A stretch of 64,000 nucleotides of DNA from assembly GCA_910587635.1 (NCBI GenBank), contig CAJUNB010000038.1:1-64000 (forward strand), in the 5' to 3' direction. This document shows, piece after piece, positions 1 to 8,624 of the stretch. Position numbers and translations under genes: made by a program. Position 1 is the first letter of the stretch. Every line of letters starts with the position of its first letter. Source of the stretch: an uncultured Lachnospiraceae bacterium. GTDB taxonomy: Bacteria > Bacillota > Clostridia > Lachnospirales > Lachnospiraceae. The notes beneath the pieces are model-generated. The model saw only the letters and a list, made by a program, of their open reading frames with translations, made no database searches and was not told the origin of the DNA.

Positions 1-156
1 ACGCCAGGTTGCAAAAACAGCAAATTGTGAACGGAATTCGTCGTGGGCCTGTTTTGCCCCGATTCGAGTAAACACCACGACGAAAATAAAATACTCCACG
101 ACGAATTTGTGGCGTATAGGCGTCTTTTTTTACTACGAAATTAGAGGTGAGTATTT
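1..156. promoter_or_regulatory. uvrB upstream region with inverted repeats
   Basis: No gene is visible here. AATTCGTCGTGG (36-47) is the exact reverse complement of CCACGACGAATT (96-107). Its first ten complementary bases also match CCACGACGAA at 75-84, so two mutually exclusive stems are possible. A T-run (124-131) follows the second arm. This could be a terminator for the gene left of the window or an attenuator for uvrB. No convincing LexA box was recognised. Confidence 0.5.
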
Positions 157-2166
157 GTGCAAAATGAACAAAAAATCTTCAAACTTCACTCAGAATACCA
201 GCCCACCGGTGACCAGCCGCAGGCCATAGAAGCCCTTGTAAAAGGCTTCAAAGAAGGCAACCAATTCCAGACTTTACTAGGGGTAACTGGATCGGGAAAG
301 ACCTTTACCATGGCAAACGTGATTCAGCAGCTTAACAAGCCGACTTTGGTAATCGCGCACAATAAGACCCTTGCTGCCCAGTTGTACGGAGAGTTCAAGG
401 AATTTTTCCCGGAAAATGCAGTGGAATATTTTGTGTCCTACTATGATTATTATCAGCCGGAAGCTTATGTGCCCAGTACAGACACCTATATTGCAAAAGA
501 TTCTTCTATCAATGATGAAATAGATAAGCTGCGTCTTTCCGCCACAGCATCTCTTACAGAACGACGGGATGTGGTAGTGGTGGCAAGTGTTTCCTGTATT
601 TATGGGCTGGGCAGCCCGGATGATTATCAGGAGATGATCGTATCGCTGCGTCCCGGTATGGTAAAGGACAGGGATGCAGTTATCCGGGAGCTTATCGATA
701 TCCAGTACGACAGAAATGATATGGATATTGGCCGGTGTAATTTCCGGGTTCGAGGAGATGTGGTGGAAGTGTATCCGGCGCAAGGAGGAGATTATCTGAT
801 CCGCATTGAATTTTTTGGAGATGAGATCGATCGGATTGCGGAAGTGGATATTTTATCGGGAAAGGTGCATTCTTATCTGGAACATATTTCTATCTTTCCG
901 GCTTCCCATTATGTCGTTCCTCAGGAGAAGATTAACCGAGCCTGTGAAGCGATCGAAAAGGAGCTACAGGAGCAAGTACATTACTTTAAAGGGGAAGACA
1001 AGCTTTTGGAAGCGCAGAGAATTTCCGAACGGACGAACTTTGATATAGAGATGCTGCGGGAAACCGGTTTTTGTTCCGGTATTGAAAATTATTCCAGACA
1101 TTTGAACGCGTTGCCTGCCGGTGTTTCCCCTATGACACTGATGGATTACTTTAAAAATGATTATCTGATTATTGTCGATGAATCTCATATGACAATACCA
1201 CAGATCGGGGCGATGTATTCAGGGGATCGTTCCAGAAAAACAACTCTGGTAGAATATGGATTTCGACTTCCCTCAGCATTGGATAACAGACCCCTTGCTT
1301 TTTATGAGTTTGAACAACATATCGATCAGCTTTTGTTTGTATCGGCGACTCCGTCTGTGTACGAGGAAGAGCATGAGTTACTGCGGGTAGAACAGATCAT
1401 TCGTCCTACGGGACTTTTGGATCCGGAAATTTCTGTGCGTCCTGTGGAGGGGCAGATCGATGATTTGATTGGAGAAGTAAATAAAGAAGTAGAGAAGAAA
1501 AACAAAATACTGATTACAACGCTGACGAAACGTATGGCGGAAGATCTGACAGATTATATGCGGGAAGTAGGGATTCGGGTAAAATATTTGCACTCAGATA
1601 TCGATACATTAGAACGGGCTGAAATTATCCGTGATATGAGGATGGATGTATTCGATGTACTGGTAGGAATCAATTTGTTGCGTGAAGGTCTGGATATTCC
1701 TGAGATTTCCCTGGTGGCTATCTTAGATGCAGATAAGGAAGGTTTCCTGCGTTCCGAGACGTCACTCATACAGACGATAGGCCGGGCAGCCAGAAATGTA
1801 GATGGACATGTCATCATGTATGCAGATAATATGACAGATTCCATGAAGTCGGCGATCGATGAGACAAACAGACGACGGGAAATTCAGCAAAAATATAATA
1901 CAGAGCACAATATTACGCCTCAGTCTATCCGAAAGGCTGTAAGAGATTTGATCAGTATTTCCAAAGAAGTTGCGAAAGAAGAAGTGGCTTTTGAAAAAGA
2001 TCCGGAATCTATGGAAAGGGAAGAACTGGAAAAGTGGGTCGCCACATTGCAGAAAAAGATGAAAAAGGCGGCGGCAGATCTGGACTTCGAAACAGCTGCC
2101 GAATTGCGTGATAAGATGATAGAATTGAAAAAATACTTATTGGAACTGGAGAAGAACGATGAGTGA
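157..2166 (+). CDS. uvrB: excinuclease ABC subunit UvrB
   Basis: DNA helicase-like damage-verification subunit of nucleotide excision repair. UvrA loads it on damaged DNA, and it then recruits UvrC for incision. The 669 residues are the usual UvrB length. Walker A GVTGSGKT lies at about 42-49, the aromatic beta-hairpin YYDYYQPEAYVP near 95-106, DESH (Walker B) near 345, and the C-terminal UVR coiled-coil motif that contacts UvrC at about 625-660. The start is GTG, chosen because AGAGGTGA (143-150) sits six bases upstream and the protein begins as UvrB does. The 3' end overlaps uvrA by 8 bases, so the two are probably translationally coupled. Confidence 0.97.
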   Translation: MQNEQKIFKLHSEYQPTGDQPQAIEALVKGFKEGNQFQTLLGVTGSGKTFTMANVIQQLNKPTLVIAHNKTLAAQLYGEFKEFFPENAVEYFVSYYDYYQPEAYVPSTDTYIAKDSSINDEIDKLRLSATASLTERRDVVVVASVSCIYGLGSPDDYQEMIVSLRPGMVKDRDAVIRELIDIQYDRNDMDIGRCNFRVRGDVVEVYPAQGGDYLIRIEFFGDEIDRIAEVDILSGKVHSYLEHISIFPASHYVVPQEKINRACEAIEKELQEQVHYFKGEDKLLEAQRISERTNFDIEMLRETGFCSGIENYSRHLNALPAGVSPMTLMDYFKNDYLIIVDESHMTIPQIGAMYSGDRSRKTTLVEYGFRLPSALDNRPLAFYEFEQHIDQLLFVSATPSVYEEEHELLRVEQIIRPTGLLDPEISVRPVEGQIDDLIGEVNKEVEKKNKILITTLTKRMAEDLTDYMREVGIRVKYLHSDIDTLERAEIIRDMRMDVFDVLVGINLLREGLDIPEISLVAILDADKEGFLRSETSLIQTIGRAARNVDGHVIMYADNMTDSMKSAIDETNRRREIQQKYNTEHNITPQSIRKAVRDLISISKEVAKEEVAFEKDPESMEREELEKWVATLQKKMKKAAADLDFETAAELRDKMIELKKYLLELEKNDE

Positions 2167-5011
2167 AATCAAGAAAATGCTACCGAGAGAATATATCAAG
2201 ATCAGAGGGGCCAATGAGCACAACCTGAAAGAAGTAAATGTGGATATTCCCAGAAATGCACTGGTGGTTCTGACAGGATTGTCAGGTTCTGGAAAATCCT
2301 CTCTTGCCTTTGATACGATATATGCAGAGGGGCAGAGACGGTATATGGAATCTCTCTCTTCCTACGCAAGACAATTTCTGGGACAGATGGAAAAGCCGGA
2401 CGTAGAGAGGATAGAAGGGCTTTCACCGGCCATTTCCATCGATCAGAAATCTACAAATCGCAATCCCCGTTCCACTGTGGGAACAGTGACAGAAATCTAT
2501 GACTATTTTCGACTGTTGTATGCCAGAATCGGGACGCCCCATTGTTATCATTGTGGCAGAGAGATCAGGAAACAGACAGTAGATCAGATGGTAGATCAGA
2601 TTATGACATTGTCGGAAGGAACAAAAATACAGCTTCTTGCTCCGGTAGTCAGAGGGCGGAAAGGGGAGCACGTGAAAGTGCTGGAACGGGCCAGAAAAGG
2701 TGGTTACGTCCGAGTCCGTATTGATGGCAATCTGTATGAATTGACAGAAGAAATAAAGCTGGATAAAAATATAAAGCACTATATTGAAATTGTTGTGGAC
2801 AGACTGGTTGTAAAACCGGGAATTGATCGAAGGCTCACAGATTCTGTGGAAAGTGCGCTTTCTATTTCTGACGGGCTGTTGCAGGTGGATGTGATCGGTG
2901 GAGAACCGATGAATTTCAGTCAGAGCTTTTCTTGCCCGGATTGTGGAATCAGTATAGAAGAGATCGAACCAAGGAGTTTTTCTTTTAATAATCCGTTTGG
3001 AGCATGTCCTGTCTGTTTTGGATTAGGATACAAGATGGAGTTTGATGCAGATCTGATGATACCTGATAAGTCTCTGAGTATCAGAGAGGGAGCCATCACT
3101 GTTCTTGGGTGGCAGTCTTGCAATGACAGCGGCAGCTTTAGTAATGCCATATTGCAGGCGTTGGCAAAGGAATATGATTTTGACCTGGACACTCCCTTTG
3201 AGAAATATCCTTCGAGAGTTCAGCAAATATTGCTTTATGGTACGGATGGAAAAGAAGTATCTGTCCATTATAAAGGACAGCGGGGAGAAGGAACCTATCC
3301 GGTTGCCTTCGAGGGACTGATTAAAAATGTAGAGCGCCGTTACCGGGAGACAGGGTCCGATGTGACAAAGCAGGAGTATGAAACGTTTATGCGTATTACG
3401 CCTTGCAAAGAATGCAAAGGACAACGTCTGAAAAAGGAGTCGTTGGCCGTAACGATCTGTGATAAAAATATTTTTGAAATCACCTCTTTTTCTATCAGTG
3501 GGTTGAAAGATTTCCTGGATCATATGGAGTTGACAAAAAGTCAGCAGTTGATTGGCAGGCAGGTTTTAAAAGAAATCAGAGCGAGGGTAGGTTTTCTGGT
3601 AGATGTGGGGCTGGATTATCTGTCTTTATCGAGAGCTACCGGTACGCTTTCCGGCGGAGAAGCACAGCGTATCCGACTGGCAACACAGATCGGTTCCGGG
3701 CTGGTGGGTGTATGTTATATTTTGGATGAACCGAGTATTGGGTTACATCAGAGGGATAACGATAAGCTGCTCGGGACGCTGAAAAGCCTTCGGGATCTGG
3801 GAAATACATTGATTGTGGTAGAACATGATGAAGATACGATGCGGGAGGCAGATTATATTATTGATGTGGGACCCGGTGCTGGATCTCACGGCGGCAAAAT
3901 AGTGGCGTGTGGAACGGCGGAGGAAATTATGAAGGTGCCAGAATCTGTTACCGGACAGTATCTGTGCGGCATCAGGAAAATTCCTGTACCAAAACAAAGA
4001 AGAGAGCCTGTCGGCTTTTTGACGATTCGCGGCGCTGCTGAAAATAACCTGAAAAACGTCAATGTGAATATTCCGTTAGGGGTAATGACCTGTGTAACCG
4101 GTGTGTCAGGTTCCGGGAAAAGCTCTCTTGTCAATGAAATTTTATATAAAACGCTGGCACAGAAGTTGAATCGTGCACGGACAATACCTGGCAGACATGA
4201 CCGGATCGATGGGATATTGCATCTGGATAAAGTAATCAATATCGATCAGTCGCCCATTGGCAGGACACCCCGTTCCAATCCGGCTACTTATACAGGCGTT
4301 TTCGATCAGATCCGGGATCTGTTTGCGGGAACGCAGGATGCCAGGGCAAAGGGATATAAAAAGGGGCGGTTCAGTTTTAATGTAAAGGGAGGCCGGTGCG
4401 AAGCGTGCAGTGGTGACGGCATCATAAAAATTGAAATGCATTTTCTGCCAGATGTATATGTGCCCTGCGAAGTTTGTGACGGAAAACGGTATAACAGAGA
4501 GACTCTGGAAGTGAAGTATAAAGGAAAGAGTATTTATGATGTATTGGATATGACCGTAGAAGAAGCAGTGAAATTTTTTGAGAATGTACCGTCTGTTCAA
4601 AACAAGATTCAGACATTATATGATGTGGGACTTTCTTATATTAAATTAGGTCAGCCGTCCACGACCCTTTCCGGAGGAGAGGCGCAGCGTATCAAGCTGG
4701 CAACGGAACTGAGCAGACGCAGTACGGGAAAGACGATATATATTTTAGATGAACCCACAACAGGGCTCCATTTTGCGGATGTGCAAAAACTGGTGGAAAT
4801 ATTGCATCGACTTGTGGAAAGCGGCAATACAGTAGTGGTGATCGAACACAATCTGGACGTGATTAAGACAGCGGACTACATTGTCGATATGGGACCTGAA
4901 GGCGGTGACGGGGGTGGCAGAGTCATAGCAGAAGGGACACCGGAAGTGGTTTCTGAGGTCCCGGGATCCTATACAGGAATTTATATTAAAAAAATGTTGA
5001 AAAAGGCCTAA
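2159..5011 (+). CDS. uvrA: excinuclease ABC subunit UvrA
   Basis: Damage-sensing ABC-type ATPase of nucleotide excision repair. The 950-residue protein is full length with two nucleotide-binding modules. Walker A motifs are GLSGSGKS at about 40-47 and GVSGSGKS near 648. Two LSGGEAQRI signature motifs are each followed by an ILDEP Walker B. Zinc-finger cysteines include CYHC near 130, the CPDC/CPVC pair near 260-285, and CEAC/CEVC in the C-terminal half. The ATG lies in the last codons of uvrB (ATGAGTGA overlap), giving the conserved uvrBA operon. The following 220 bp contain no gene. Confidence 0.97.
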   Translation: MSEIKKMLPREYIKIRGANEHNLKEVNVDIPRNALVVLTGLSGSGKSSLAFDTIYAEGQRRYMESLSSYARQFLGQMEKPDVERIEGLSPAISIDQKSTNRNPRSTVGTVTEIYDYFRLLYARIGTPHCYHCGREIRKQTVDQMVDQIMTLSEGTKIQLLAPVVRGRKGEHVKVLERARKGGYVRVRIDGNLYELTEEIKLDKNIKHYIEIVVDRLVVKPGIDRRLTDSVESALSISDGLLQVDVIGGEPMNFSQSFSCPDCGISIEEIEPRSFSFNNPFGACPVCFGLGYKMEFDADLMIPDKSLSIREGAITVLGWQSCNDSGSFSNAILQALAKEYDFDLDTPFEKYPSRVQQILLYGTDGKEVSVHYKGQRGEGTYPVAFEGLIKNVERRYRETGSDVTKQEYETFMRITPCKECKGQRLKKESLAVTICDKNIFEITSFSISGLKDFLDHMELTKSQQLIGRQVLKEIRARVGFLVDVGLDYLSLSRATGTLSGGEAQRIRLATQIGSGLVGVCYILDEPSIGLHQRDNDKLLGTLKSLRDLGNTLIVVEHDEDTMREADYIIDVGPGAGSHGGKIVACGTAEEIMKVPESVTGQYLCGIRKIPVPKQRREPVGFLTIRGAAENNLKNVNVNIPLGVMTCVTGVSGSGKSSLVNEILYKTLAQKLNRARTIPGRHDRIDGILHLDKVINIDQSPIGRTPRSNPATYTGVFDQIRDLFAGTQDARAKGYKKGRFSFNVKGGRCEACSGDGIIKIEMHFLPDVYVPCEVCDGKRYNRETLEVKYKGKSIYDVLDMTVEEAVKFFENVPSVQNKIQTLYDVGLSYIKLGQPSTTLSGGEAQRIKLATELSRRSTGKTIYILDEPTTGLHFADVQKLVEILHRLVESGNTVVVIEHNLDVIKTADYIVDMGPEGGDGGGRVIAEGTPEVVSEVPGSYTGIYIKKMLKKA

Positions 5012-5136
5012 AGTTTTTTGGCTGAATAGACGATATAGAAAACGGAGATATCGAAATGCATGGACGCAGTAGATTGACAGAAGGATCTGGTTTATTCACT
5101 GCGTTCTTAAATTTTTGTGAATTTTTGGAAAACCCT

Positions 5137-5164
5137 TTGAAAATGCCTTGCTTTAGGTTATAAT
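5137..5164 (+). promoter_or_regulatory. sigma-A-like promoter for mbl operon
   Basis: TTGAAA (5137-5142) and TATAAT (5159-5164) are separated by 16 bp, about 65 bp before the mbl start. This is a close match to the vegetative consensus. It implies the mbl-flhO-flhP group has its own promoter, separate from uvrBA. Confidence 0.7.
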
Positions 5165-5231
5165 GTTGTTTAAATTGCAAACATTTGGAAAACATTATGA
5201 TAGATAACCATTAGAAAGGGGTTAGGGGTTT

Positions 5232-6227
5232 ATGCAGTTTACAGATATCGGAATCGATTTGGGTACGGCAAGTATTCTTGTATATATAAGAGGAAAAGGT
5301 GTTGTACTGAAAGAGCCGTCTGTTGTAGCCTTTGACAGGGATACAAACAGGATTAAAGCGATCGGGGAAGACGCAAGACTGATGCTGGGAAGGACGCCGG
5401 GCAATATCGTGGCAGTACGTCCTTTGCGGCAAGGTGTTATTTCTGATTACAGTGTAACAGAAAAAATGATGAAGTATTTTATACAAAAAGCCTTGGGAAA
5501 GAAAACTTTTCGTAAGCCCCGTATTGCTGTATGTGTACCCAGTGGCGTCACTGAAGTGGAGAAAAAGGCGGTGGAGGATGCCACATATCAGGCAGGAGCC
5601 AGAGAGGTGTCCATCATTGAGGAGCCTATTGCAGCGGCTATCGGAGCAGGGATTGATATTTCCAAACCCTGTGGTAATATGATTGTCGACATTGGTGGAG
5701 GAACATCTGATATTGCGGTTATTTCTTTGGGGGGTACAGTGGTCAGTGCTTCGATTAAAATAGCCGGTGACGATTTTGATGAGGCCATCGTACGTTATAT
5801 GCGTAAAAAACACAATCTGCTGATCGGCGAAAGGACAGCAGAGGACTTAAAAATAAAGATCGGTTCTGCCTTTAAAAGGGCAGAAGTGGATTATGTGGAT
5901 GTGAGAGGGAGAAATCTTGTAACAGGTCTTCCAAAAACGATCAAAGTTTCTTCTGAAGAGACAGAAGAAGCATTGAAAGAAACAACATCCCAGATTATTG
6001 AAACAATCCACAGCGTTTTGGAGAAGACGCCGCCGGAGCTGGCAGCAGATATTGCAGACAGGGGTATCGTACTTACCGGAGGCGGCAGTCTGTTGCGAGG
6101 GTTGGAAGATTTGATTGAGGCAAAGACGGGGATCAATACGATGACGGCTGAGGATCCTATGACAGCCGTAGCGATTGGTACCGGGAAATATGTGGAATTT
6201 CTGGCAGGCTACCGGGATGAGGCTTAA
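5232..6227 (+). CDS. mbl: MreB/Mbl family actin-like cell-shape protein
   Basis: Bacterial actin homologue that polymerises under the membrane and guides lateral wall synthesis. The 331 residues match MreB/Mbl length. The nucleotide-binding motifs are GIDLGTAS at 7-14, DIGGGTSDIAV near 152, and the adenosine motif LTGGGS near 279. The ATG is preceded by AAAGGGGT. I prefer Mbl over MreB because two flagellar rod genes follow directly, the order known from Bacillus subtilis (mbl-flhO-flhP), and no mreC or mreD is adjacent. The distinction rests on synteny, not on diagnostic residues. Confidence 0.9.
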   Translation: MQFTDIGIDLGTASILVYIRGKGVVLKEPSVVAFDRDTNRIKAIGEDARLMLGRTPGNIVAVRPLRQGVISDYSVTEKMMKYFIQKALGKKTFRKPRIAVCVPSGVTEVEKKAVEDATYQAGAREVSIIEEPIAAAIGAGIDISKPCGNMIVDIGGGTSDIAVISLGGTVVSASIKIAGDDFDEAIVRYMRKKHNLLIGERTAEDLKIKIGSAFKRAEVDYVDVRGRNLVTGLPKTIKVSSEETEEALKETTSQIIETIHSVLEKTPPELAADIADRGIVLTGGGSLLRGLEDLIEAKTGINTMTAEDPMTAVAIGTGKYVEFLAGYRDEA

Positions 6228-6286
6228 TAGCGGTAAGGCCAGACTGTTATAGAATAATAAAAGAAGTATGACAGGAGAAACGGACA

Positions 6287-7063
6287 ATGTTAAAAGGATT
6301 GTACACGGCATACACCGGAATGATCAATGAGCAGCACAGAATGGATACTCTGACGAATAATCTTGCCAACAGTGCAACGGTAGGGTATAAGAAAGAAGGA
6401 GCCACCTCACAGGCATTTCAGGATGTGCTTGCCTATAAGATTAAGGATAAATCTGAGACTCCGAATCTGGCACGTCGTATAGGTGCCATGAATATGGGGG
6501 TTAAAGTGGGAGAGAATTATACAGATTATTCAGAAGGGCCGTTAAAGGAAACAGAAAATACGTATGATCTGGCACTTACAGGTCCGGGATTTTTTAAGAT
6601 AGAGTTTACAAATAAGGCCGGTGCTACTTCTACGAAATATACGAGAGACGGTAATTTTACGATGACGGAGGAAGGCTATCTTGTCACAAAAGACGGAGAT
6701 TTTGTTCTGGACAACAGAGACCGTCAGATTAAGCTGGATCCGGTAAAGACATCTGAAATTGCTACAAATGGTGGAATTTATCAGGACGGCAGACTGGTAG
6801 CTACGATTGGTATTGCGGATTTCGAAGATTACAATTATATAGAACATTATGGGGAGAATCTTTTTCAGACTGTAGAAGGTGCTGAAGAAAAGACTGCAAC
6901 GGCTCAGGTGCTTTCCGGTTATCTGGAGCATTCCAATGTGCAGGTAGTCAAAGAAATGGTGGATATGATCAATGTGGCCAGAGCTTATGAGACCAATCAG
7001 AAGATCATACATACTTATGACTCTTCTCTGGAAATAGCAGTAAATCAACTTGGTAAGTTATAA
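6287..7063 (+). CDS. flhO: flagellar hook-basal body protein FlhO (FlgF/FlgG family)
   Basis: Structural protein of the flagellar rod. The 258-residue protein has the family N-terminus with LTNNLANSATVGYKKE near 21-36. The C-terminal helix includes SNVQVVKEMVDMINVARAYE, the hallmark by which rod, hook and hook-filament proteins pack. It carries no cleavable signal, as expected for a type III flagellar export substrate. An ATG follows GGAGAAACGGACA. It lies 59 bp after mbl and 28 bp before the related flhP, consistent with one transcript. Confidence 0.92.
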   Translation: MLKGLYTAYTGMINEQHRMDTLTNNLANSATVGYKKEGATSQAFQDVLAYKIKDKSETPNLARRIGAMNMGVKVGENYTDYSEGPLKETENTYDLALTGPGFFKIEFTNKAGATSTKYTRDGNFTMTEEGYLVTKDGDFVLDNRDRQIKLDPVKTSEIATNGGIYQDGRLVATIGIADFEDYNYIEHYGENLFQTVEGAEEKTATAQVLSGYLEHSNVQVVKEMVDMINVARAYETNQKIIHTYDSSLEIAVNQLGKL

Positions 7064-7091
7064 TAGGAGTAGAGGATAAGGAGGAAAAGCA

Positions 7092-7910
7092 ATGGTAAGA
7101 TCTCTATGGTCCGCAGCGACAGGTATGATAGCGCAGCAGACGAATATCGATACGATCGCAAACAATCTTGCAAATGTCAATACAACAGGATATAAAACAG
7201 AAGTTGCGAATTTTAAATCGCTTCTGTATCAGACTTTGCAAACCGCAACAACAACAGCTAACGGAGAAAGTAAACCTGTAGGTGCACAGGTGGGACTTGG
7301 TGTGCGGAACTCTTCCATCAGTTCTATATTTAAGCAGGGTGCATTTCAGGATTCAGAAAGTGATACGGATTTTGCCATCAGTGGGAAAGGGTTCTTTGCT
7401 GTAATGGCTGATGATGGAAATACATATTATACGAGAAATGGTAATTTCTTTTTGAGTACAAATGATGGTGGTGGTCTTACCCTGTGTACTTCAGACGGAT
7501 ATCCTGTACTCAGCACTACAGGGCGGGAAATTACATTTAATAAAAATTATACGGCAAGTAATCTGAAAGTTTCAGAAGACGGAGAATTTTATTACCCGGA
7601 TGGAGATAATAATCTTCAGCCTCTCGGCATTAAAATTGGATTATATCAGTTCAATAATCCTACCGGGCTGGATAAGATGGGAGGCAGCTACTACCGTGAA
7701 ACAGTAGTAAGCGGTGAGGCGCTCAATGAGACGAGAAGTGCCAATGTAGAAAAGAGTACCATTATACAGGGATACCTGGAGCGTTCCAATGTGCAGGTTG
7801 TGGATGAAATGGTCAATATGATTGTGGCACAGCGTGCCTATGAGATGAACTCCAAAGCTATCACCACATCCGACGAAATGATGCAACAGGCTAATAACTT
7901 GAAACGTTAA
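7092..7910 (+). CDS. flhP: flagellar rod protein FlhP/FlgG
   Basis: Distal-rod type flagellar protein of 272 residues. The N-terminal motif IDTIANNLANVNTTGYK and the C-terminal SNVQVVDEMVNMIVAQRAYE segment are characteristic of the FlgG group. The central region is longer than in the preceding paralogue. AGGAGGAAAAGCA directly precedes the ATG. The TAA stop lies inside an 11-bp arm (7907-7917) that is complementary to 8019-8029, so the end of the gene may be part of a structured RNA. FlgG versus FlgF naming is uncertain; the synteny with Bacillus supports FlhP. Confidence 0.92.
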   Translation: MVRSLWSAATGMIAQQTNIDTIANNLANVNTTGYKTEVANFKSLLYQTLQTATTTANGESKPVGAQVGLGVRNSSISSIFKQGAFQDSESDTDFAISGKGFFAVMADDGNTYYTRNGNFFLSTNDGGGLTLCTSDGYPVLSTTGREITFNKNYTASNLKVSEDGEFYYPDGDNNLQPLGIKIGLYQFNNPTGLDKMGGSYYRETVVSGEALNETRSANVEKSTIIQGYLERSNVQVVDEMVNMIVAQRAYEMNSKAITTSDEMMQQANNLKR

Positions 7911-8029
7911 GCCATGCGAAGACAGCAGCTGACCGTCTGACTGCTGGCAGGCAGGACGGGCAGATGGTGGATTCATAGGGCGCAGCCCGACAGCGAAAAA
8001 GCGGAGCTTTTGAGCTGGGCATGGCTTAA
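7907..8029 (+). other. structured intergenic element, unit 1 (stem-loops A1 and B1)
   Basis: TTAAGCCATGC (7907-7917) pairs perfectly with GCATGGCTTAA (8019-8029) and would close a domain holding two stem-loops. A1 (7931-7961) is a 31-nt two-stem hairpin. B1 (7972-8022) starts with a 21-nt box containing GGGCGCAGCCC and carries AAAAGC-GGA-GCTTTT inside a GCCC/GGGC stem. Both recur downstream with changes that largely keep the pairing. Confidence 0.6.
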
Positions 8030-8082
8030 GAGTAAAGGGGATGCGAATATGAGGTCGGCGTCCAGGGAAATCAGACGCTATT

Positions 8083-8134
8083 TTCATAGGGCGCAGCCCG
8101 ACAACTCAAAATCTGTGATTTTTGGGTTGGGCAT
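8083..8134 (+). repeat. stem-loop B2, second copy of B1
   Basis: The first 21 bases are identical to 7972-7992. The interior differs, but the same fold remains: CAAC pairs with GTTG, and CAAAATC-TGT-GATTTTTG replaces the AAAAGC hairpin inside GCCC/GGGCAT. The conserved box with a re-invented stem suggests selection on RNA structure. Confidence 0.6.
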
Positions 8135-8158
8135 AGTCCATTAATAAAATAAAGAGAT

Positions 8159-8189
8159 GACTGTCAGACTGCTGGCAGTCAGGATGGTC
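8159..8189 (+). repeat. stem-loop A2, second copy of A1, before the rod-binding gene
   Basis: This 31-nt copy matches A1 (7931-7961) at 26 positions. The outer stem pairs GACTGTC with GATGGTC, and the inner stem is GACTG-CTGG-CAGTC. It ends directly at the Shine-Dalgarno sequence AAAGGAG (8190-8196) of the next gene, so it is well placed to influence translation. Confidence 0.6.
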
Positions 8190-8203
8190 AAAGGAGCACA
8201 AAC

Positions 8204-8554
8204 ATGGATTTAAGCGGACTCAGTTCTATTTATACAGATTATATGAAAACCCAGTCTGATGACCAGCGACTTGAAAAAATGAAAGCAGACTGGAAAGAAA
8301 AGAACAAAGGAACAGACGATGAGCAGCTTATGGATGCCTGTAAGCAGTTTGAGGCTTATTTCGTAGAGCAGATGTTCAAAGAGATGTGGAAAACGGTACC
8401 GGAAACGGAGTACAGTTTTCAATCTACAGGAACAATGGTAGATCTGTATAAAGACAATATGATTCAGGAAATGGCGTCAATGACGACTGAGACAGGAGGT
8501 CTGGGACTGGCACAGACACTCTATGAACAGATGAAAATTACCAATGGGTTATAA
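8204..8554 (+). CDS. flagellar rod-binding protein (FlgJ N-terminal domain)
   Basis: Small 116-residue protein resembling the rod-binding domain of FlgJ. The core is DACKQFEAYFVEQMFKEMWK near 45-64, followed by a C-terminal helix with GGLGLAQTLYEQM. The peptidoglycan-hydrolase domain of proteobacterial FlgJ is absent, which is normal in Firmicutes, where the rod-binding part is a separate small protein. It probably caps or chaperones rod assembly. It follows flhO and flhP in the same orientation after a 293-bp structured gap. The start follows AAAGGAGCACAAAC. Confidence 0.85.
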   Translation: MDLSGLSSIYTDYMKTQSDDQRLEKMKADWKEKNKGTDDEQLMDACKQFEAYFVEQMFKEMWKTVPETEYSFQSTGTMVDLYKDNMIQEMASMTTETGGLGLAQTLYEQMKITNGL

Positions 8555-8574
8555 AGATATTGAGGTAAAAGCTG

Positions 8575-8605
8575 GGGGCTGCTTTTTATAGCAGCCCCTG
8601 TTTGC
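8575..8605 (+). terminator. hairpin terminator after flagellar genes
   Basis: GGGGCTGC (8575-8582) pairs with GCAGCCCC (8591-8598) around an 8-nt loop, followed by TGTTTG. The stem is strong but the U-tract is weak, so termination may be partial. Confidence 0.6.
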
Positions 8606-8624
8606 GCATTGTGAGGACAGATGT

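Noticed and set aside
3023..3523. long antisense frame within uvrA, and similar ones in leuA, glmM, pseB and others
   Set aside because: They mirror the codon pattern of strongly supported genes and encode Cys/His/Ser/Phe-rich proteins without motifs or ribosome-binding sites.
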